A stretch of DNA of 64,000 nt, taken from NCBI GenBank assembly GCA_003242735.1, contig QGVH01000001.1, positions 1-64,000 of the forward strand. Reading direction: 5' to 3'. This DNA is from a bacterium. GTDB taxonomy: Bacteria; Gemmatimonadota; Gemmatimonadetes; Longimicrobiales; RSA9. Position 1 is the first letter of the stretch. Each line of letters starts with the position of its first letter. Positions 55,145 to 64,000 of this stretch are shown piece after piece. The notes below the pieces were generated by a model that searched no databases, had not been told where the DNA came from, and was given only the letters and a program-made list of their open reading frames with translations. The position numbers and the translations under genes are program-made.

Positions 55145-55843
55145 TTGGATCGCCGTCCGCTGTCCAGGCTGGATCCAGACCTCCGGCGCCGCCTCGAGGT
55201 GGCGGCGGAGGTCACGCGCGCCAAGCTCGTGGACGTGCATTTCGCGCACGTGCTCGAGCTGATCGAGCGGGCGCGCGCGGACAACCTGCCGGCGGGCCGC
55301 GCGCTCGAGATCTACGCGCGGCTGCATCACCTCAGGGACGAGGATGCAGAGCAGTTGGCCAAGCGCGTGCTCGCGCACGTGGGTGGACGCGCCATCCGGC
55401 TCGCAGCGCTCGGCCGCGGCGATGAGCGGCTCAGCGACGTCTTCGAGGACGACGACGTGTTCTCCGTCTTCCGCCAGCTGCGCCGCCGACTCCGCGGGCG
55501 CCGCAACCACGAGCTTCGCCGCTGGGTCGAGCTCCACACCGCGCGCACCGAGCTGGCGCTGCTGGACGTACACGCGGACGGCGCGGCGCGGTTCATCGAG
55601 CTGGTGAAGCCGGAGAGTTCGCTCGGCGACGCGGTGCGCCTCTACGCCCGCGTCATGCAGGTCCGCGACTCGATCGTCGAGGCGCTCTACCTGCTCGCGC
55701 TGGACCGGCACATGGGCGGCGGCGCGCGACTCTGCCGACACCGCCGCGCGGCCGCCGGGCGCGGCCAGCCGCTCCGCCCGCGCGACGCTGGCAACCCTCA
55801 CAATCCGGCGATCCGGGGGCGGGCGACAGGAGGAGGCAGGTGA
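55145..55843 (+). CDS. Hypothetical helical protein
   Basis: 232 residues. A TTG at 55145 with AGGAG about 11 nt upstream is the best start; the frame is open further upstream, but that sequence is degenerate. The protein is rich in Arg, Leu and Glu with repeated helices: AAEVTRAKLVDVHFAHVLELIERA, RALEIYARLHHLRDEDAEQLAKRVLAHV, RQLRRRLRGRRNHELRRWVELH and LVKPESSLGDAVRLYARVMQVRDSIVEAL. No family recognised; no catalytic motif. The next gene starts inside its stop (GTGA). Confidence 0.65.
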   Translation: MDRRPLSRLDPDLRRRLEVAAEVTRAKLVDVHFAHVLELIERARADNLPAGRALEIYARLHHLRDEDAEQLAKRVLAHVGGRAIRLAALGRGDERLSDVFEDDDVFSVFRQLRRRLRGRRNHELRRWVELHTARTELALLDVHADGAARFIELVKPESSLGDAVRLYARVMQVRDSIVEALYLLALDRHMGGGARLCRHRRAAAGRGQPLRPRDAGNPHNPAIRGRATGGGR

Positions 55844-56157
55844 TGCTGCAACGCTTCGTCGCGCAGCACAGGCGCGTGCTCGCCCTGATCGCCGGGGCGG
55901 GGGCGGCCACCCACGTGATCAACATCGTCGTCCTGTCGGAACGCTGGAACGGGGCCGGCGAGGTGAGCACGGCGATGGCCACCTTGCTGCTCACCCCGCC
56001 CGTGCTCGGGCTCGCCGCGTTCTGGCTGCTCGGCTACGAGCACTGGGTCCGTGGGGCGCCGAGCCGCATCGCCAGGCGAGCCCAGCAGACCATGACGTGG
56101 CTCTTCGCCGTCGTCGTCGCAGCCGTCCTCGTGCAGGCGGCCATCCTGCTGCTCTGA
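55840..56157 (+). CDS. Hypothetical three-helix membrane protein
   Basis: 105 residues; GTG at 55840 or ATG at 55843, overlapping the previous stop. Three hydrophobic segments: VLALIAGAGAATHVINIVVL, MATLLLTPPVLGLAAFWLLGY and TMTWLFAVVVAAVLVQAAILLL. Coupled to the helical hypothetical protein, so the two may work together. No family recognised. Confidence 0.65.
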   Translation: MMLQRFVAQHRRVLALIAGAGAATHVINIVVLSERWNGAGEVSTAMATLLLTPPVLGLAAFWLLGYEHWVRGAPSRIARRAQQTMTWLFAVVVAAVLVQAAILLL

Positions 56158-56179
56158 CGGCGCCCGGCGAAAAGCACCC

Positions 56180-57864
56180 TCACTGACTCTCCACCCACAC
56201 CACCTCCGCCGGCCCCTCGTTGCCCGCACGGTCGACGGCGGAGACGGCCACGGCGACAGGCGCCGAAGCCCCCATTGCGAGCACGTGCGTGCGCGCAGCC
56301 CCCGGCACGAGCTCGATCGTCCACCCCTTCCCGTCCCACACCCGCACGACCCACACGAACGGTTCCTCGCCCTCCGCGGGGCGGAAGTCGAGCCGGATGC
56401 GTCGGGCGCCGTCTTCGCCGATCACACGCGCAGACGCCATCGGCGCGCCGGGCGGCTCCGCGTCGAGCCACGGCATCGGCGGCGGGAGCGCGGGCTCCGC
56501 GTACGCCTCGCGTTCCAGCCGGTCCGCGATGCCGTCGCGGTTCCCGAGCAACGCGCGTGCGCTGTAGAGGACGTGGCCGGACGCGCCGCGCGGCGAGAGC
56601 GCACGCGTGTGCCGCACCTGCTCCAGCACCTCGTCCGCCTTCCAGTCATGCCCTTCCGCACCGATGCGGTTGGGCGCGAGCCCCGGCCAGACGTGCCGGC
56701 CGAGCGTGTCCTGCGCGAGCCACCAGCCGAGCAGCGCGTCGAAGCCCTGCTCGGCCGCGTCGCCCCGCCAGTAGAGTTGCGGCGCCAGCCAGTCCACCCA
56801 ACCCTCTTGCAGCCAGCGGCGTGAGTCCGCGTACAGCACCGCGTACGCGTCCATCCCTTTCACCGATGCAGGCTCGCCGGGCCGCCAGATGCCGAACGGG
56901 CTGATGCCGACCTTCACATGCGGCCGCTCGCGCTTCACCTCGCGGTACACGCGCTCGACGAAGCGGTCGATGTTCTCGCGCCGCCAGTCGTCCTTCGCCA
57001 GCGTGCCGCCCGCACGCGTGTACTTCGCGTACGACGCGTCGTCGGGAAACTCCAGCACACGGCCGCGCGCGTCCCGCTCCGGGTACGGGTAGAAGTAGTC
57101 GTCGAACACGACGCCGTCCACGTCGTAGCGCCGCACCACGTCGAGCACCGCCGCAACCGCCAGGTCCTGCGCCTCCACCTCGCCCGGGTCGAGCCAGAGC
57201 AGGCGGCCGTAGCGGCGCACCAGGTCGGGCCGCGCGCGCGTGACGTGCGTCTCCGCCGCGGGCCGCCCCGCCAGCGCGCTGCGCGCCCGGAACGGGTTGA
57301 ACCACGCATGCAGCTCGAGCCCGCGCCGGTGCGCCTCCTCGACCGCGAACGCGAGTGGGTCCCAGTACGGCTCCGGCGGCTTGCCCATCTCTCCGGTGAG
57401 GTAGTCCGACCACGGTGCGAGGACGGTTGGGTAGATCGCGTCCGCCGCCGGCCGGACCTGGAGCAGCACCGTGTTCATGCGGAGTCGCTGGGCGAGGTCG
57501 AGGATGGCGAGGAGCTCCCGCTGCTGTTCGGCGGTGGAGAGCCCCGGCCGCGACGGCCAGTCCAGGTTCGCGACCGTCGCGACCCAGAGGCCGCGGAACT
57601 CGCGGGGCAGGGAGGGGATGTCGAGCGCAGGACGGGGGTCGGCGGCGACGTCGCGTAGCTCCGAACCCGGCGCACGCTGTGAGTCCGGCGCAGCGCCGGG
57701 ATGCGGCGGGGCTGTCGTCGACGCTCCGACACCCGGTGGAACACCAGCGGAATCCGCGCGCGCCGGGGCGCGCGGCTCGGGCGCCGGCGCCTCGCGCGGG
57801 CCGACAGGCGCGCAGGCGGCGCCCGCCGCGAGCCAGAGGACGAGCGCCGCACGCCGCGCGAGCT

Positions 57865-57868
<4 letters not shown>
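56180..57868 (-). CDS. GHL10-type glycoside hydrolase lipoprotein
   Basis: 562 residues. Signal peptide with lipobox (AAGAACAP), then a 65-residue proline/alanine linker. The catalytic (beta/alpha)8-like domain opens with EFRGLWVATVANLDWPSRPGLS, then LRMNTVLLQVRPAADAIYP, GLELHAWFNPFRAR, YDVDGVVFDDYFYPYPE and VKVGISPFGIWRPGEPAS, the usual order of GHL10 (YngK-like) proteins. A C-terminal fibronectin-like part follows (PMASARVIGEDGARRIRLDF...AVDRAGNEGPAEVVWVES). The start overlaps the prolyl oligopeptidase stop by 4 nt, so both are coupled. Activity on cell-wall glycan is suspected for the family but unproven. Confidence 0.88.
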
Positions 57869-60027
<2,159 letters not shown>

Positions 60028-60203
60028 GGCTCCGCCGCCCTCCGGTTCCGGGGTCCGATTCGCCCGTGATCCCCGTAGTATACCGTGCGGTGCGGGAGAG
60101 GCTCCACGGTGTGGGTGGGCGCAGGGCGAGAGCGGGCCGGTGCTGCGGACGGCGCGGCTGTCGGGTGACGGATCCGCGGTGGACCTCCGCTGGCCCGAAT
60201 GGT

Positions 60204-62114
60204 TCAACTTCGAACCACGCCCCGCCCGCCGGCGTGCGCTCCCGCCAACGCGCGCTCGTACAGCGCCAGCACGTCGCCGCGCCCGAGCATCCCCAGCAGG
60301 CGGCCGGTCTCCGGGTCCACCACGGGCAGCGACGCAGCGCCGCGCACGCCCATGCGCCGCACGGCGTCCAGCAGCGAGTCCTGCGGCGTGACCGGGTCCA
60401 CCGGGACCGCGATGTCGGCGGCGATCAGCGGCGCGGTCGCCTCCGGCGGCTCGGCGGCCAGCCGCACCAGGTCCGCGACGGTGATCACGCCCACCAGCCG
60501 CAGCTCGCTGTCCACGACGGGGAAATCGGTCTGTGCGCCCGGCTCCAGCCGCTCCAGCAACTGCGGGACCGTCGCCGCCTCGCCGATGACCTGCGGGTCC
60601 GGGTCGTAGGCGTCGGCCACGAGCTGGCCGGCGAGCACGTCTCGGTCCGCCCCGTGCTCCAGGACCTCACCCCTCCGGCGCAGCCAGCCGCTGTACAGCG
60701 AGTCCGCCTCGAGCCGCCGCGCGACGAGATACGCGATCACGGTGGTCAGCATCAGCGGCACCATGATCTGGTAGTCGTTCGTCATCTCGAAGACGATCAG
60801 GATCCCGGTGATGGGCGCGTGCGTGGAGGCGGCGACGACCGCGCCCATGCCGACCAGCGCGTACGCCTCGGGGCTCAGCGGCAGGTCCGGGAACAGCGAG
60901 GCGAGCGCCGCGCCGAACGCGCCGCCGGTCGCGGCGCCCACGTACAGCGCGGGCGTGAACACGCCGCCTGACCCGCCGGTGTTCAGCGTGATCGCGGTCG
61001 CGAGGATCTTGCCGAGGGCGAGCAGCAGCAGCGTGAACCACGGCAGGCGGCCGAAAAGGTCGAGCGGAATGGACAGGTGCCCATCGCCCACCAGCAGTCC
61101 GCCGGAGGCGAGCACGATCGCGCCGACCGCGATGCCGCCGACCAGCGGCAGCACGGGCGCGGGCAAGGTCGAGCGCTGCGCCATCGTCTCGGCGCGGAAG
61201 TAGAGGCGCACGAACAACGCTGCCATCACGCCCGCGAGCACGCCCAGGAGCGGGTAGAACGCGAAGATCTCGCGCGTCAGCGTGTAGCCGTATTCAGTGG
61301 GGATCGGGAACGCGGGGTGGTTGCCGAAAAACGAGTGCGAAACCACGGCGCCGACGACGCTCGCGACGACGACCGGCGGGAACGCCGCCACGGCGAGCGA
61401 GCCGAGGATCTCCTCGAGGGCGAAGAACGCGCCCGCGAGCGGCGCGTTGAACGCGGCCGAGATCCCGGCCGCCGCGCCCGCGGCGACGAGCACACGCACG
61501 CGCCCGGCGTCGAAGCGGAACGCCCGGCCGAGGAACGAGCCGATCGTCGACCCCAGCACCGCGACCGGCCCCTCGCTGCCTGCCGAGCCGCCGGCGCCCA
61601 GCGTGATGGCGCTCGCGGTCGTGCGCGCCAGGGCGGGCCGTGTCGGGATGTAGCCGCCGCGGCGGGCGACGGCGAGCTGCACGTCCGGCACGTTCAGCCC
61701 CTCGTGGCCACGGCCGAGCCGCCGCATCACCCACCACGCCGTGTACATGCCCGCCGCGGTCAGCAGCGGCCGGTACAGCACGAACGGCCCGCTCCCGATC
61801 TGCTCGAGCGGCCACTGGAAGAAGGCGATGTAGGCGAGGTCGATGAGCTTGTAGAACGCGGCGACGCCGAGCCCGCCGGCAGCGCCGATGGCGACCGCGA
61901 AGCCGAGCAGGACCGCGTTCTCGCTGATCTCGAGCCGGCCGAACCACTCGACGAACGCGCCCCAGCCGCTGGTCGCGACGTTCGCGGGTAGACGCGCGAC
62001 CCGTCGCGTGCGCACCACGGTCTGGAGCCAGCGCCGGCGCAGCAGGTGCTGCAGGAGCCAGCGCCGGCGCCGGGACGGCAATGGGTCTCCGGGCTGGGGG
62101 CGATCCGGATCCAT
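60204..62114 (-). CDS. ClC-type chloride channel/antiporter with CBS tandem
   Basis: 636 residues. Transport core with GAGGSAGSEGPVAVLGSTIGSFL (anion filter and gating Glu), GISAAFNAPLAGAFFALEE, TLNTGGSGGVFTPALYVGAATGGAFGA, and STHAPITGILIVFEMTNDY. A pair of CBS domains follows from about residue 500: AATVPQLLERLEPGAQTDFPVVDS and PQDSLLDAVRRMGVRGAASLPVVD. These bind adenine nucleotides in related proteins. It is monocistronic as far as seen. A proton/chloride exchanger or a channel cannot be told apart from sequence. Confidence 0.95.
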   Translation of the reverse strand: MDPDRPQPGDPLPSRRRRWLLQHLLRRRWLQTVVRTRRVARLPANVATSGWGAFVEWFGRLEISENAVLLGFAVAIGAAGGLGVAAFYKLIDLAYIAFFQWPLEQIGSGPFVLYRPLLTAAGMYTAWWVMRRLGRGHEGLNVPDVQLAVARRGGYIPTRPALARTTASAITLGAGGSAGSEGPVAVLGSTIGSFLGRAFRFDAGRVRVLVAAGAAAGISAAFNAPLAGAFFALEEILGSLAVAAFPPVVVASVVGAVVSHSFFGNHPAFPIPTEYGYTLTREIFAFYPLLGVLAGVMAALFVRLYFRAETMAQRSTLPAPVLPLVGGIAVGAIVLASGGLLVGDGHLSIPLDLFGRLPWFTLLLLALGKILATAITLNTGGSGGVFTPALYVGAATGGAFGAALASLFPDLPLSPEAYALVGMGAVVAASTHAPITGILIVFEMTNDYQIMVPLMLTTVIAYLVARRLEADSLYSGWLRRRGEVLEHGADRDVLAGQLVADAYDPDPQVIGEAATVPQLLERLEPGAQTDFPVVDSELRLVGVITVADLVRLAAEPPEATAPLIAADIAVPVDPVTPQDSLLDAVRRMGVRGAASLPVVDPETGRLLGMLGRGDVLALYERALAGAHAGGRGVVRS

Positions 62115-62326
62115 TTACGGAGAAGCGCGATACCGCCTCAGGGTGCGGAGACACGACGGCACGCGGCGCGGCCCCGGGTCATGGCTCCAGGTCGAGCGGC
62201 TCGGTGCGGACCGCGGCACCACGGTCCGTAGGGGAATGATGCGACGGGAGCGGCGCGGGCGGAAGGCGCTCCGGCGCAGCCCGGCTCACTCCGGGTTCGA
62301 CGTCGGCTCCGAACGAGCCGCCGCCC

Positions 62327-63286
62327 TCAGAACTCCCCGATCAGGCCGATCTCGGGCTCCAGCTCGTAGCCGAGCTGGCGGCGCACCGTCTCCTGCGCGA
62401 AGTCCATGAGCCAGCGGACCTCGGCCGCGGTGGCGCCGCCCAGGTTGACGATGATGTTGGCGTGCTTGTGGAAGATCCCCGCGCGGCCGTGGACGTAGCC
62501 CTTGAGGCCGCACTGATCGATGAGCCGGCCCGCGCCGATGCCCTCGATCTTCTTGAAGATCGAGCCCGCGCACGGGTAGAGCCACAGGTCGGGGTGCCGC
62601 TCGTCGCGCCAGGCGAGGTTCTCGCGCATCACGGAGCGGAGCTCCTCGACCGGCTGGGGCTCGAGCCGGAAGGTGGCGGAGAGCACGATGTCCTGGCGCT
62701 CGTGCAGCACCGAGTAGTCGTAGCCGAACTTCATGTACTCGGGGCCGACGACGCGGCGCTCACCCTCCTGGGTGAGCAGCTCGCACGACTCGAAGACCTC
62801 GGCGATGAAGCACGTGCGCTCGCGGTCGGGCGGCGGCGAGAGGAAGTGCAGGTTCTGCCAGATCGCCCCGCCCACGGTACTGGGGATGCCGACGTAGTGG
62901 TGCAGCCCGCCGAGCCCGCGCTCGACGCTCGCGACGATCAGGTCCGGGAAGATGACCTCGCCGCTCGCCGCCCACACCCGGTTGTCCTCGCGGAACTCCA
63001 TGCCGCGGGCCTCGTTGCGGATGACCAGGCCGCGGAACCCGCGGTCGCCCACGAGGATGTTGGCGCCGAGGCCGAGGATGAAGTACGGGATCTCCAGCTC
63101 GCGAGCGGCGAGGACCGCGTTCGCGAGCTCATCCGGCGTCCGGGCGCGGTAGAAGAGGTCGGCCGGGCCCCCGATCCGGAACGTGGTGTAGGGCGCGAGC
63201 GGGACGTCCCGCTCGATGCGGTCCTGCCCGAGTCGGCGGGCGAGCTCGCGCACCCGGTGCGTCGAAGCGAGATCCGCGATCACCAC
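62327..63286 (-). CDS. murB: UDP-N-acetylmuramate dehydrogenase (MurB), atypical
   Basis: 319 residues. A GTG at 63286 starts VVIADLASTHRVREL and overlaps the upstream TonB-like gene by 7 nt. FAD-site TTFRIGGPADLFY and LGLGANILVGDRGF, the GLGGLHHYVGIPSTVGGAI loop, the substrate Ser in CAGSIFKK (240-246), and ELEPEIGLIG at the end with the conserved Glu. The NAGAYG segment that normally follows VGGA is replaced by IWQNLHFLSPPPDRERTCFI, an unusual variant. It reduces UDP-GlcNAc-enolpyruvate in peptidoglycan synthesis. Confidence 0.92.
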   Translation of the reverse strand: MVIADLASTHRVRELARRLGQDRIERDVPLAPYTTFRIGGPADLFYRARTPDELANAVLAARELEIPYFILGLGANILVGDRGFRGLVIRNEARGMEFREDNRVWAASGEVIFPDLIVASVERGLGGLHHYVGIPSTVGGAIWQNLHFLSPPPDRERTCFIAEVFESCELLTQEGERRVVGPEYMKFGYDYSVLHERQDIVLSATFRLEPQPVEELRSVMRENLAWRDERHPDLWLYPCAGSIFKKIEGIGAGRLIDQCGLKGYVHGRAGIFHKHANIIVNLGGATAAEVRWLMDFAQETVRRQLGYELEPEIGLIGEF

Positions 63287-64000
63287 CCCACGGAATGTGC
63301 GAGATGATGGGTCTGGCGCGACCGCATGATCGGCGGCTGCGCGCGGCCCGGCAACGGCGGGCACTTGCCGCCGCGGATGATCACGACACGGCCGCGCCGC
63401 TCCTCGTCGTCCCCCTGGCCGTTCCCGGCCGAGGCGCCCCACTGACCCTTGGCGCGGCCGACCGAGCCGGGCACGTGCAGAGCCACGCCCGGAGGCAGGG
63501 CGTACTCCTCTTCCTCCTCGCCGTCCTGCACAGGAGACGCCTCCAGCGCCTCGGCCACCGTTGCGGGCTCCGCCGGCTCGCCCGGCAGGTCCCCGCCGCC
63601 GGGGGCGGCATCCGACTCGGCGCTCGGCAACGCCGCGGCCGGCACGTCGGTGACGTCGGCCACCGCAACCGCAGCGTCCGCCGCGTCGGCCATCGGGTCG
63701 GGAGCGGCCTCGGCCTGCACCGCGATGTGCGCCTCGGCTGCGGACGACGCCACGGCTGCCACGGCCGGCGACGGCGCCACGGCTTCTACGGCCGGCGCTT
63801 CCCGCAACGCGACGACCTGCATCACGGGCTCGAACAGCACCGGAACGGCTTCGGAGGTTTCGGCTTCCCTGGCCTCCCGCGCATGGTCGAAGGCGGGTAC
63901 CGAGAAGCGGATCAGCGCGAACGCCGTCGCGTGCACCGCCACCGAGACGGCGATGCCCGCGGTCACGGCCCGCGCGTGGGCCCGGTCCTGCCGCTCGTGC
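63280..64000 (-). CDS. TonB-like energy transducer, N-terminus beyond window
   Basis: The frame is open to the window edge; about 240 residues are visible. A membrane helix (GIAVSVAVHATAFALIRFSV) follows a short basic cytosolic part, then a long Ala/Pro/Glu-rich linker, and a C-terminal region with LPPGVALHVPGSVGRAKGQ and GRVVIIRGGKCPPLPGRAQPP. This is like TonB-type linkers, but the canonical TonB C-terminal domain (YP motif) is not recognised. Role as an envelope-spanning or TonB-like protein is inferred. It overlaps murB and likely shares its operon. Confidence 0.55.
   Translation of the reverse strand, partial: HERQDRAHARAVTAGIAVSVAVHATAFALIRFSVPAFDHAREAREAETSEAVPVLFEPVMQVVALREAPAVEAVAPSPAVAAVASSAAEAHIAVQAEAAPDPMADAADAAVAVADVTDVPAAALPSAESDAAPGGGDLPGEPAEPATVAEALEASPVQDGEEEEEYALPPGVALHVPGSVGRAKGQWGASAGNGQGDDEERRGRVVIIRGGKCPPLPGRAQPPIMRSRQTHHLAHSVGW

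Overview
The window is about 70% G+C and almost fully coding. It comes from a diderm bacterium: there are outer-membrane barrel remnants, many lipoproteins, a TonB-like protein and MurB. The gene repertoire suggests Gemmatimonadota or a close relative. The clues are 6-bladed beta-propeller lipoproteins, a CBM9/DUF5916 protein, an M20 lipoprotein peptidase, an S9 prolyl oligopeptidase beside a GHL10 glycosidase, and a glutaminyl-tRNA synthetase with a GatB/YqeY-type tail. This placement is inferred from gene content only. No rRNA, tRNA, CRISPR array, insertion sequence or integrase was seen.

Layout. 1-5.7 kb: arylsulfatase C-terminus, its probable activating enzyme FGE, two decayed genes, TspO, formamidase, DUF1697. 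5.8-16.6 kb: M48 protease with LemA and a zinc-ribbon membrane protein, an ABC exporter, GlnRS-YqeY, a SprT-like protein, an NHL lipoprotein. 16.7-23.1 kb: amine oxidase, a hydrolase between two broken beta-propeller genes, glutamine synthetase III with a good sigma70-type promoter. 23.6-32.7 kb: TRAP transporter, internally deleted CBM9/DUF5916 gene, 3-methyladenine glycosylase, FAD reductase, HupE/UreJ, another broken propeller. 32.9-41.4 kb: glyoxylate shunt pair (malate synthase, isocitrate lyase), Hsp20, frameshifted AlkZ-like gene, F420/NADP-type oxidoreductase, M20 peptidase. 41.6-53.7 kb: EVE protein, L-2-hydroxyglutarate oxidase, then a surface-sugar cluster (C-methyltransferase, 3,5-epimerase, DUF4910, SDR epimerase, glucose-1-phosphate cytidylyltransferase-like enzyme, PIG-L deacetylase, flippase, GT2) containing two broken genes. 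54.4-64 kb: propeller fragment, two hypothetical genes, GHL10 + prolyl oligopeptidase, ClC channel, MurB and a TonB-like protein cut by the window edge.

Two themes stand out. First, an unusual share of genes is broken: frameshifts, in-frame internal deletions and fragments. Five loci belong to one beta-propeller lipoprotein family and none is intact. Some frameshifts sit in G or C homopolymers, so assembly or sequencing error must be excluded before real decay or phase variation is claimed. Second, the 44.5-52.7 kb cluster combines branched deoxysugar enzymes with a putative peptidase/amidase layer (DUF4910, PIG-L, nitrilase remnant, class III aminotransferase remnant). It is the best candidate here for an undescribed pathway, probably an unusual amino- or amide-bearing surface glycan.
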